Below are positions 1 through 5,782 of a stretch of DNA of 6,788 bases, piece after piece. Each line of letters begins with the position of its first letter. The first letter of the stretch is position 1. This stretch comes from Dehalococcoidia bacterium (lineage in GTDB: Bacteria; Chloroflexota; Dehalococcoidia; UBA6926). The notes beneath the pieces were generated by a model. The model searched no databases and was not told where the DNA came from. It saw nothing but the letters and a program-made list of their open reading frames with translations. The DNA is taken from positions 1-6,788 of the forward strand of contig JAPYRO010000064.1 in the NCBI GenBank assembly GCA_029941095.1, given 5' to 3'. The position numbers and the translations under genes were made by a program.

Positions 1-25
1 CCCTGTAAGTGGAGGTGCACGGTAG
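1..25 (+). CDS. moaD: MoaD-like molybdopterin synthase small subunit, C-terminal end only (partial)
   Basis: Read from position 2, the codons give P-V-S-G-G-A-R and then TAG at 23-25. Pro-Val-Ser/Ala-Gly-Gly is the usual C-terminus of MoaD, the ubiquitin-like subunit whose terminal glycine is adenylated by MoeB and converted to a thiocarboxylate that donates sulfur to the molybdopterin precursor. The frame ends exactly at the start of moaE, its partner subunit, and the stop overlaps the moaE GTG by one base (TAGTG). The odd point is two residues (Ala-Arg) after the diglycine, since functional MoaD normally ends at Gly-Gly. Only seven residues are visible, so the call rests on this short motif and on position. 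A chance match is possible but unlikely directly before moaE. Confidence 0.6.
11..16 (+). promoter_or_regulatory. Ribosome binding site of moaE inside the end of moaD
   Basis: GGAGGT lies 8 nt before the GTG at 25, an ideal Shine-Dalgarno sequence and spacing, and it decides the GTG start of moaE. In the upstream frame the same six bases are the codons GGA GGT for the MoaD-like diglycine. Translation of moaE is therefore probably coupled to termination of the upstream gene. Confidence 0.75.
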
Positions 26-444
26 TGATTGATGTAAGAATTACTAACGACCCCCTCGTACTGGAAAAAGCCATAGAATTAGTTCGGTCTGATCAAAACG
101 GAGCGGAAATTACTTTTTCTGGAGTGGTTCGAAACAATAATTTAGGGCGTGATGTTTTATTTCTTGAATATGAAGCCTACCCCGATATGGCAGAAAAAAT
201 TTTGGAGAAAATTGGAAAGGATGCTTGTGCCGATTATGATATTTCAAGCATAGTACTGTGGCACCGAACCGGACACCTTGAAATATCAGAGGTTTCTATG
301 GTGATAGCAGTAGGAGCTCCCCATAGGGCAGCGGCTTTTGAGGCATGTAGAGACGCTGTAGAGAAGGTAAAAGCTCTGGCCCCTGTTTGGAAAAGAGAGA
401 TTTGGGACGGTGGAAAAGAGTGGCTAGGTCAGCAAAATGAATAA
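25..444 (+). CDS. moaE: Molybdopterin synthase catalytic subunit MoaE
   Basis: MoaE is the large cytoplasmic subunit of molybdopterin synthase. It converts cyclic pyranopterin monophosphate to molybdopterin using sulfur carried on the thiocarboxylated C-terminus of MoaD. The 139-residue length is typical. Family signatures in order are G-A-E-I-T-F-S-G-V-V-R-N (27-38), the H-R-x-G segment at 80-83, A-P-H-R-A-A-A-F-E-A (98-107), and the catalytic stretch V-K-A-L-A-P-V-W-K-R-E (115-125). Lys116 and Lys123 in that stretch match the two active-site lysines known for E. coli MoaE (Lys119 and Lys126). The start is GTG, supported by GGAGGT 8 nt upstream and by the one-base overlap with the moaD-like stop. 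The gene converges on glyS with 41 nt between them and no convincing terminator. Assignment is firm. Confidence 0.95.
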   Translation: MIDVRITNDPLVLEKAIELVRSDQNGAEITFSGVVRNNNLGRDVLFLEYEAYPDMAEKILEKIGKDACADYDISSIVLWHRTGHLEISEVSMVIAVGAPHRAAAFEACRDAVEKVKALAPVWKREIWDGGKEWLGQQNE

Positions 445-485
445 TTTTTATTACTTATTTGTCAGACAATTGATCATCATTTGAG

Positions 486-1808
486 TTAAAATCGGTTAGC
501 CAATTCGCTACGTAAATCAGCGATAGGAACTCGGATTTGCTCCATAGTATCTCTATCTCTTAACGTAACAGAGTCATCTTTCTCTACTGTGTCGAAGTCT
601 ATAGTTACGCATACCGGAGTCCCTATTTCATCTTGCCTTCTATATCTTTTCCCTATTGATTGCGTATCATCAAAATCGGTTAGTCGATCGGCCTTGATCA
701 AATCATAAACAATTCTTGCCTTCCCAATAAGATCGCTATTTTTAGATAGAGGGAGAACTGCAACTTTGAAGGGAGCCAACCGCGGATCTAATTTCAAAAA
801 GACACGTTTCTGATCATTCACTTCTTCTTCTTCGTAAGCATCGACCAAGAAAGCTAACAAACTTCTATCAACCCCGCTCGCTGGTTCTACAACATGGGGG
901 ATAAATCGACTATCAGTTTCGTTGTCAAAATATTCGAGTTTCTTTCCGGAGTGCTCTTGATGTTGCCTTAAATCAAAATCACCTCTGTAAGCTATTCCTT
1001 CTAATTCAGACCATCCCATGGGAAACAAATATTCTATATCGAAAACGGCTTTGGCATAGTGTGCTAGCTCATCTCCCTCATGTTCGCGTAATCTAAGGCG
1101 TTCTGGAAGCATTCCAAGATCAATGTACCAGGCCAATCGCTCGTTCTTCCAGTACTCAAGTGATTCCGAGCCCTGATCTGGGTTGACAAAATATTCCATC
1201 TCCATCTGCTCGAACTCTCTTGTACGAAAAATAAAATTTCCTGGTGTTATTTCGTTCCGGAATGACTTACCGATTTGAGCTATACCGAACGGAAGTTTTT
1301 TTCTACTTGAAACTCTTACGTTCTCAAAATTAGTGAAAATTCCTTGCGCTGTTTCGGGTCGGAGATACGCTATATTACTTTCGTTTTCAACCGGGCCCAA
1401 AAATGTTTTAAACATCAAATTGAATTGGCGTGGAGGCGTAAATCGCCCTTTTGCTCCACACGACGGACATTGATCTAAATCGACATGGTCAGCGCGAAAA
1501 CGTTGGTGGCAATCTTTACACTCAACAAGAGGATCGCTAAAGCCTTCAATATGCCCACTTGCCTCCCAAACTTTAGGGTTTTGAATTATAGCACTATCAA
1601 GTCCAACGATATCATCGCGAGAATGTACCATCGAATTCCACCAAGCTTCTTTTATATTTCGTTTCAGTTCGACGCCAAGGGGACCATAATCCCACGTAGA
1701 ACCAACCCCTCCATATATTTCACTAGCTTGGAAAATAAAGCCCCTGCGCTTTGCTAAAGAAACGATAGGGTTAAAGTTATCAAGATATTCGTTCGGTTTT
1801 CCAGTCAC
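486..1808 (-). CDS. glyS: Glycine--tRNA ligase, single-chain homodimeric (class II)
   Basis: This enzyme attaches glycine to tRNA-Gly in the cytoplasm. At 440 residues it is the alpha2 type found in archaea, eukaryotes and some bacteria, not the bacterial alpha2beta2 GlyQ/GlyS pair. The N-terminus carries the family's R-R-G-F-I-F-Q-A-S-E-I-Y-G-G (21-34) and D-Y-G-P-L-G (40-45) segments. A zinc ribbon follows with Cys97, Cys100, Cys114 and Cys117. Class II motif 2 is F-R-N-E (183-186), followed by the Arg-Thr-Arg-Glu-Phe-Glu segment at 195-200. Motif 3 is E-P-A-S-G-V-D-R (308-315). The C-terminal ~100 residues, from A-P-F-K-V-A-V-L-P-L, form the anticodon-binding domain. The start is GTG with GGAG 5 nt upstream; an ATG two bases earlier runs straight into TGA and is not used. 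It follows an FmdB-type gene by 16 nt on the same strand, so it is likely last in a three-gene operon. Confidence 0.96.
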   Translation of the reverse strand: MTGKPNEYLDNFNPIVSLAKRRGFIFQASEIYGGVGSTWDYGPLGVELKRNIKEAWWNSMVHSRDDIVGLDSAIIQNPKVWEASGHIEGFSDPLVECKDCHQRFRADHVDLDQCPSCGAKGRFTPPRQFNLMFKTFLGPVENESNIAYLRPETAQGIFTNFENVRVSSRKKLPFGIAQIGKSFRNEITPGNFIFRTREFEQMEMEYFVNPDQGSESLEYWKNERLAWYIDLGMLPERLRLREHEGDELAHYAKAVFDIEYLFPMGWSELEGIAYRGDFDLRQHQEHSGKKLEYFDNETDSRFIPHVVEPASGVDRSLLAFLVDAYEEEEVNDQKRVFLKLDPRLAPFKVAVLPLSKNSDLIGKARIVYDLIKADRLTDFDDTQSIGKRYRRQDEIGTPVCVTIDFDTVEKDDSVTLRDRDTMEQIRVPIADLRSELANRF

Positions 1809-1824
1809 ATCTACTCCAGATTAT

Positions 1825-2181
1825 TTAGTCCAAACCCCGTTTATCAAGTATTTGGTCAACTTCTCCTTCTCTTGCCTGCCCAATCATTTCTTTAACGCTC
1901 TCTGGCATATCTATACCATTCTCTTCAAGACGTTTCTCTGCCCAGCGACCAATATTAGAAGGGTCACGCCAATAATCGGCTCCAGGAGCATCGGGATCGC
2001 CAGATGCCTCATGCCTAGTCGATTGAGAGCGAATATAGGCTATTTTCGGTAATTTTTTAGAAATCTCGACTGAACCACAATGAGCACACGTCTGCCCTTC
2101 TGGTTCCTTATCGGGAATAACTTTAAAAAATTTGCTAGAAAGTTTCCCGCACTCGTTGCATGTATATTCGTAAATCGGCAT
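1825..2181 (-). CDS. FmdB-family zinc-ribbon protein, long paralogue
   Basis: A 118-residue protein beginning M-P-I-Y-E-Y-T-C, the hallmark N-terminus of the FmdB/CxxC_CxxC_SSSS family. Cys8-x2-Cys11 and Cys32-x2-Cys35 should bind one zinc. The family is named after a putative regulator of formylmethanofuran dehydrogenase genes, but its role in most bacteria is unknown, so no regulatory function is assigned here. After the ribbon comes a polar linker (about 52-70) and a helical, charged tail (about 71-118, containing W-R-D-P-S-N-I-G-R-W-A-E-K-R-L) that the neighbouring short paralogue lacks. The ATG has AGGAGG 4 nt upstream, which is strong but slightly close. It lies 18 nt after the short paralogue and 16 nt before glyS, all on one strand, so co-expression with GlyRS is likely. 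Confidence 0.88.
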   Translation of the reverse strand: MPIYEYTCNECGKLSSKFFKVIPDKEPEGQTCAHCGSVEISKKLPKIAYIRSQSTRHEASGDPDAPGADYWRDPSNIGRWAEKRLEENGIDMPESVKEMIGQAREGEVDQILDKRGLD

Positions 2182-2199
2182 CTTACCTCCTCTTTCCAG

Positions 2200-2457
2200 T
2201 CATAAGTTTTCCGTAAGATAATCACCTTTTCCATCGAAAGGATCTTTATCATCAATTGAATCTCTATAGTTCGCCATAGAATCAAACTGTCGGTGCAAAT
2301 CTTGGGAAGAATGCAAGACAGCTACACTCGAGATCATTCGTGTCATGTTATCACCACGACAGGTGCGACAAATAGGGGTCTTGTTATCATCAATCGATTT
2401 AAAAAGTATCGATGTCTGCTCTAAACAATCTTCACAGCTATATTCATAAATTGGCAT
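2200..2457 (-). CDS. FmdB-family zinc-ribbon protein, short paralogue
   Basis: An 85-residue protein opening M-P-I-Y-E-Y-S-C-E-D-C, closely matching the start of the next gene downstream. Its zinc ligands are Cys8, Cys11, Cys30 and Cys33, with the second knuckle in the form C-R-T-C. The body after the ribbon (M-I-S-S-V-A-V-L-H, 41-49) resembles the usual FmdB continuation, and the tail is short and acidic (D-P-F-D-G-K-G-D-Y). The ATG is preceded by GGTGGAG and AAGG in good Shine-Dalgarno position. It is the first gene of the probable operon with the long paralogue and glyS, about 10 nt downstream of the start point predicted from the TATAAT box. The two genes look like an old tandem duplication. 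Function is unknown beyond probable zinc binding. Confidence 0.85.
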   Translation of the reverse strand: MPIYEYSCEDCLEQTSILFKSIDDNKTPICRTCRGDNMTRMISSVAVLHSSQDLHRQFDSMANYRDSIDDKDPFDGKGDYLTENL

Positions 2458-2473
2458 AACTCCACCTTCATAG

Positions 2474-2479
2474 ATTATA
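2474..2479 (-). promoter_or_regulatory. Candidate -10 box for the FmdB-FmdB-glyS operon
   Basis: On the minus strand these bases read TATAAT, a perfect sigma-70-type -10, preceded by TG. The first ATG of the operon is at 2457, so the transcript would start near 2467 with a leader of about ten bases. No good -35 is present at 16-18 nt; TTGATT sits too far upstream (24 nt). The call is plausible but rests on the hexamer alone. Confidence 0.4.
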
Positions 2480-2596
2480 CATTTTCTAGCACCTCAGTAA
2501 GAAAATCAAACCCATTCTACTTTCGACCTTGCTTTATCTTCCAAATGGCCCTTCCTAATCAAACGAAAATCTCTATGTACATTAGATGGTATTCCA

Positions 2597-2602
2597 TATA
2601 AT
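2597..2602 (+). promoter_or_regulatory. Candidate -10 box for the antiporter transcript
   Basis: A perfect TATAAT lies 41 nt before the TTG start of the antiporter gene, predicting transcription from about 2609 and a leader near 35 nt. The best -35 candidate is TGTACA (2576-2581), a 4 of 6 match at a short 15-nt spacing, so the -35 is weak. The 186-nt divergent region 2458-2643 holds this box, the opposing TATAAT, and nothing else I can support. Confidence 0.4.
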
Positions 2603-2629
2603 CTATCTTGAGTTACAAAAAATTGCGAT

Positions 2630-2635
2630 AAGGGA
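2630..2635 (+). promoter_or_regulatory. Ribosome binding site deciding the TTG start of the antiporter
   Basis: AAGGGA lies 8 nt before TTG at 2644. The reading frame is closed just upstream by TAA at 2629-2631, and the first membrane helix begins about 12 residues after this TTG, so no later start would leave a full first helix. Together these support a TTG initiation codon. Confidence 0.6.
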
Positions 2636-2643
2636 ATCCCAAA

Positions 2644-3903
2644 TTGGAAGAGAATCTGACTCATGAAGTTACTCAGCTTGCGTTCCAGCTGGGGATCATA
2701 TTAATAGCCGCTAAACTATCTGGGGAATTCGTAGAAAGAGTACTGAAACAACCATCCGTGTTGGGTGAGTTAGCAGCTGGAATAATTATCGGGCCCTACG
2801 CTCTAGGGCAGCTTTCATTTCCTTTTTTAGGTCCGATTTTTGGAGAACCACAAGGTGTCATACCAGTATCGACCGCATTATATTCGTTTGCTCAAATTGC
2901 TGCAGTGATACTGCTATTTGAAGTAGGCCTTCACACAGACCTCAAAAAATTTCTCCACTACGCGCCGCAAGCGACTGCTGTAGCAATCGGGGGAGTAGTA
3001 GTTCCTTTTATTTTGGGAGATGTAGCAACATTTATGCTCTTAGAGTCTGTAGAAGGACCTTTCGATTATGCTGCACTCTTCATGGGAACGATTATGACAG
3101 CAACCTCCGTAGGCGTTACAGCTAGGGTTTTAGACGAAATAGATCAACTAGATTCTTCCGAAGGAGTCACAATAATAGGAGCAGCTGTAGTAGACGACGT
3201 CATAGGGATTATAGTTCTTGCGATGGTTTCAGGGTTGGCGTTGGCCGGATCAGTAGATCTAGCAAGCGTCGCTGTTGTTGGGGGTAAGGCCGTAGGATTT
3301 TGGCTGTTTCTCACAATTGGAGGGATTGCGCTCAGCAAATACATCGTAAGAGGTATAAATTCTCTACGGATTCAAGGAGCTGCAATAGCTATGAGTTTAG
3401 CTTTAGCTTTTATTGCTGCTGCTGTTGCAGAAATGTTTGGCCTTGCAATGATTATCGGAGCCTACTCAGTTGGCCTTGCTCTTTCTCAGACGAACATGCA
3501 CGAAATATTAGAAAGACCATTAAATGGTGTGTATGATGCTTTCGTCCCAGTATTTTTTGCAGTAATGGGGATGATGGTAGACGTACCCCTAATGCTTGGA
3601 ACAATTGGCTTCGGGTTAATAATAGTAGCTCTGGCAATTATAGGTAAATTATTAGGGGCGGGATTACCAGCACTACTGGTCGGATTTAAGCCTAGATCAG
3701 CGCTTGGGATTGGGATTGGGATGACCCCGAGGGCAGAAGTCGGATTAATCGTAGCCGGCATTGGAATGGAAAAAGGGATTATTGGTGCAGAATTATTTGG
3801 AGTAGCAATTCTAATGACAGTCGCTACCACCGTTTTCGCTCCGATATTCTTAGTAAAGGTTTTCAAGGAGCCAGTGTCAGAATCAGCGAGTCCAGCAGAA
3901 TAG
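2644..3903 (+). CDS. CPA2-family cation:proton antiporter (NapA/GerN/KefB-like membrane domain)
   Basis: A 419-residue, strongly hydrophobic inner-membrane protein with about a dozen membrane helices, which exchanges Na+ or K+ for protons. Family marks include the early E-L-A-A-G-I-I-I-G-P (42-51), the T-A-T-S-V-G-V-T-A-R-V-L motif (152-163), and the double aspartate Asp184-Asp185 in V-V-D-D-V-I-G. In the characterised NapA relative the equivalent aspartates bind ion and proton and mark electrogenic exchange. Lys335 in I-I-G-K-L-L-G-A-G probably corresponds to the conserved helix-10 lysine, and T-P-R-A-E-V-G (361-367) follows. The protein stops soon after the last helix, so it lacks the RCK/TrkA-N domain of KefB/KefC and is unlikely to be glutathione-gated. 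Ion choice cannot be read from sequence. It is followed 39 nt later by tRNA-Arg with no terminator seen, so read-through is possible. Confidence 0.92.
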   Translation: MEENLTHEVTQLAFQLGIILIAAKLSGEFVERVLKQPSVLGELAAGIIIGPYALGQLSFPFLGPIFGEPQGVIPVSTALYSFAQIAAVILLFEVGLHTDLKKFLHYAPQATAVAIGGVVVPFILGDVATFMLLESVEGPFDYAALFMGTIMTATSVGVTARVLDEIDQLDSSEGVTIIGAAVVDDVIGIIVLAMVSGLALAGSVDLASVAVVGGKAVGFWLFLTIGGIALSKYIVRGINSLRIQGAAIAMSLALAFIAAAVAEMFGLAMIIGAYSVGLALSQTNMHEILERPLNGVYDAFVPVFFAVMGMMVDVPLMLGTIGFGLIIVALAIIGKLLGAGLPALLVGFKPRSALGIGIGMTPRAEVGLIVAGIGMEKGIIGAELFGVAILMTVATTVFAPIFLVKVFKEPVSESASPAE

Positions 3904-3942
3904 TTATTGACTAAAACAAAATTTGCGAAAGGGGAAAAATTT

Positions 3943-4017
3943 GCCCCTGTAGCTCAGTGGATAGAGCACCAGCCTCCGGAGCTGGGGGCCCGGGTTCAAG
4001 TCCCGGCAGGGGTACCA
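3943..4017 (+). tRNA. tRNA-Arg (anticodon CCG)
   Basis: The 75 nt fold into a full cloverleaf. The acceptor pairs GCCCCTG with CAGGGGT (one G-U at the end). The D stem is GCTC/GAGC and the anticodon stem CCAGC/GCTGG encloses loop CTCCGGA, giving anticodon CCG at 3976-3978 for the codon CGG. The variable region is 4 nt, the T arm is CCGGG-TTCAAGT-CCCGG, the discriminator is A, and CCA is encoded at 4015-4017. A TTGACT at 3907-3912 could be a -35, but no -10 follows at the right distance, so transcription may continue from the antiporter gene. A small zinc-ribbon gene begins 10 nt after the CCA. Confidence 0.95.
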
Positions 4018-4027
4018 ATTACCGACT

Positions 4028-4219
4028 ATGGATTCACAGGAAAATCAAATAAAAACATTGCTCGATGCACTAGATATGATTCCTAATTGCCCAGAGTGTA
4101 AAACACGGCTCCGATTTGGAGACCAAGAATGCCCAAGATGTGGTCATGATGTGGATGACATTTTAAGAGCATGGGCGATAAAGGCCTTAGATGCCCTTGG
4201 ACTATCCGATTCACGCTAA
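4028..4219 (+). CDS. Small zinc-ribbon protein of unknown function
   Basis: A 63-residue protein with three parts. The first is an N-terminal amphipathic helix (about 4-17, N-Q-I-K-T-L-L-D-A-L-D). Next comes a compact zinc ribbon with Cys21-x2-Cys24 and Cys35-x2-Cys38, in the contexts N-C-P-E-C and E-C-P-R-C-G-H. Last is a C-terminal helix (about 41-58) rich in Leu, Ala and Trp. This looks like a free-standing ribbon for protein or nucleic acid contact; I do not recognise a named family. The ATG is 11 nt after the tRNA-Arg CCA, with no Shine-Dalgarno sequence between. Translation would be nearly leaderless once the tRNA is cut out, or would use sequence inside the tRNA. The intact ribbon pattern and codon structure favour a real gene despite its size. 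Confidence 0.72.
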   Translation: MDSQENQIKTLLDALDMIPNCPECKTRLRFGDQECPRCGHDVDDILRAWAIKALDALGLSDSR

Positions 4220-4313
4220 TTTATAATTTGATATTTCGGGAAGCTCTGTACAAGGAAACGTTTTTAGGTGGCTCTCAAGTCAATCAAAATAAGTCACGCC
4301 AAAAAAGTGGCGG

Positions 4314-5657
4314 CTAAGAAATTCCGCTAACATTCGTAACGTTGATTTCTTTCCTAGCAGTAGAGTCAATCAGATCCTTACCCGGTAAAGACCCACCAAG
4401 CGACCAGTTCCCTGCGTCAAGGATATCTACGTCGACCATTTTACCCAACCAATTAGTGTGTCGATCTTCGAAATGGACTAGCTTATTAGTACGTGAGCGC
4501 CCTTCCCATTTTCCTCTAATCTCTCGCTCTACAAGAATTTCTAAGGATCTTCCAACGTACTCTTGATTTCGCTTTAAAGATATTGCCTTCTGTATCTCTT
4601 CAACCCTTTGTTTTCTCAGGATTTTAGTTTCTAGCGGAACGTCATCATTCATTTTTCTAGATGCGATGGTACCAGGTCGATTCGAATAGACTGAAGTGTG
4701 CACTACGTCGAATTCAACTTCCTTCAAAATGTTCAATGTATCTTCAAACTCTTGATCTGTCTCACCACAAAAACCCACGATAACATCGGTACTTAGGGAA
4801 ACTCCGTCAACGGTTGATCTAATATCGTCTATTAGTTTCAAGTAATTTGCCATGTTATACGGTCTTCTCATTCTATCTAGAACCTGATCATTACCAGATT
4901 GAAATGGTATGTTTATATTCTCACAAACTTTGTCCAAAGAGGCCACTGCATCGATTATTTTTTGACTCATATCTCGAGGATGCGAGGTTAAAAATCGGAT
5001 TCTTTCAATACCTGGAATGCTATCTACTTCAGTAAGTAAGTCTGCTAGATCTTTTGGTAATTCCAAATCCGTTCCATACCTATCGACGATCTGTCCAAGA
5101 AGCGTGACTTCCAGCACCCCTCTTTCAACCAAATTTTCGCATTCGTGGACCAATTCATGGAGATCTCGGCTCTTCTCACGTCCCCTACGATAAGGCACTA
5201 TACAGAATGTACAAAATTCATCGCAGCCCTGCATGATCGGGACAAATGTACTAACTCTTGGAGCCTCTGGTACCAGAAGAGCTAAATCTGATTCACAAGA
5301 TAAGCCCTGGCGCTCGGCAGCAAATTCTAAGATTGATCGAAATTCTTGAGGCCGCATAAAAAATTCTACATGTGGAAATCGCTCTTGAAGCGCTTCTGTT
5401 CTCGGACCAACCATACACCCCATAAGAGCGATGGTAGCATCAGGGTTTTTCCTTTTATGGCCCTTTAAGGAATCAAGCCTAGAGGTAACTTTGTCCTCAG
5501 CGCCTTGCCTCACAACACAACTATTCAGAATAACAATATCTGCGTCATCAGCGTCCTTAACTTTCTCGTAACCCAGTTGGTCTAAGCCTGTACTTAATCT
5601 TTCCGATTCTGCAACGTTCATTTGGCACCCTATGGTCCAAATATGATATTTCGCCAT
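4314..5657 (-). CDS. miaB: tRNA-2-methylthio-N6-dimethylallyladenosine synthase MiaB
   Basis: A radical-SAM methylthiotransferase that adds a methylthio group to C2 of i6A at position 37 of tRNAs reading UNN codons. The N-terminal UPF0004 domain has the three cluster cysteines Cys11 (T-I-G-C-Q-M-N), Cys47 (N-S-C-V-V-R) and Cys81 (L-M-G-C-M). The radical-SAM core opens with Cys145-x3-Cys149-x2-Cys152 in Q-G-C-D-E-F-C-T-F-C-I-V-P-Y-R-R-G, and a TRAM domain (about 365-430) includes G-R-S-R-T-N-K-L-V-H-F, typical of MiaB rather than RimO or MtaB. At 447 residues the length is normal. One variant is L-L-G-Q-I-V-D-R-Y-G (187-196), where many MiaB proteins have G-Q-N-V-N-S-Y-G. The ATG has AAGGA 7 nt upstream. 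It lies 19 nt downstream of tRNA-Ser on the same strand, without room for its own promoter. Confidence 0.95.
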   Translation of the reverse strand: MAKYHIWTIGCQMNVAESERLSTGLDQLGYEKVKDADDADIVILNSCVVRQGAEDKVTSRLDSLKGHKRKNPDATIALMGCMVGPRTEALQERFPHVEFFMRPQEFRSILEFAAERQGLSCESDLALLVPEAPRVSTFVPIMQGCDEFCTFCIVPYRRGREKSRDLHELVHECENLVERGVLEVTLLGQIVDRYGTDLELPKDLADLLTEVDSIPGIERIRFLTSHPRDMSQKIIDAVASLDKVCENINIPFQSGNDQVLDRMRRPYNMANYLKLIDDIRSTVDGVSLSTDVIVGFCGETDQEFEDTLNILKEVEFDVVHTSVYSNRPGTIASRKMNDDVPLETKILRKQRVEEIQKAISLKRNQEYVGRSLEILVEREIRGKWEGRSRTNKLVHFEDRHTNWLGKMVDVDILDAGNWSLGGSLPGKDLIDSTARKEINVTNVSGIS

Positions 5658-5676
5658 TATGATTTCCTTATTTACG

Positions 5677-5770
5677 TGGCGGAGGGAATGGGATTCGAAC
5701 CCATGTGACCCGTTTAAAGGGTCTGCCGCTTAGCAGGCGGCCGCACTAGACCAGACTATGCGATCCCTCC
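5677..5770 (-). tRNA. tRNA-Ser (anticodon GCT)
   Basis: On the minus strand, 94 nt fold as a class II tRNA. The acceptor pairs GGAGGGA with TCCCTCC, followed by discriminator G and an encoded CCA (5677-5679). The D stem is GCAT/GTGC. The anticodon stem GCCGC/GCGGC encloses loop CTGCTAA, giving anticodon GCT (5732-5734) for AGC and AGT codons. The long variable arm, with stem ACCC/GGGT, and the G discriminator are both typical of serine tRNAs. The T arm is ATGGG-TTCGAAT-CCCAT. It is the first gene of a unit with miaB. Confidence 0.96.
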
Positions 5771-5782
5771 TAGTGTTTCTCT

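Noticed and set aside
445..485. Gap between moaE and glyS as a bidirectional terminator
   Set aside because: Only a weak imperfect palindrome around TGATCA is present, with no GC-rich stem; the T run directly after the moaE stop has no hairpin before it.
1485..1757. Open frames antisense to glyS, the FmdB genes, the antiporter and miaB
   Set aside because: They show no domain pattern and no ribosome site. Their length is explained by the real gene on the other strand or frame.
2458..2475. GGTGGAG on the minus strand before the first FmdB gene, as a glycine T-box element for the glyS operon
   Set aside because: It resembles part of the T-box core but sits as the Shine-Dalgarno of the ATG. 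There is no room for a specifier stem, antiterminator or terminator in a leader of about ten bases.
3706..3733. Telomere-like GGGATT repeats with a fourth GGG, as a possible G-quadruplex
   Set aside because: The bases encode the conserved G-I-G-I-G-M-T-P-R segment of the antiporter. The last loop is long (10 nt) and the repeat is explained by coding constraint.
3907..3912. TTGACT as the -35 of a dedicated tRNA-Arg promoter
   Set aside because: A -10 at 16-18 nt would fall in GAAAGGGG, which does not fit, and the tRNA begins too soon after any later AT-rich box.
4297..4312. Hairpin CGCCA-AAAAAG-TGGCG just past the miaB stop, as a terminator
   Set aside because: The stem is only 5 bp and no run of T follows on the minus strand (TGACTTATTTTG), so it does not meet the usual pattern of an intrinsic terminator.
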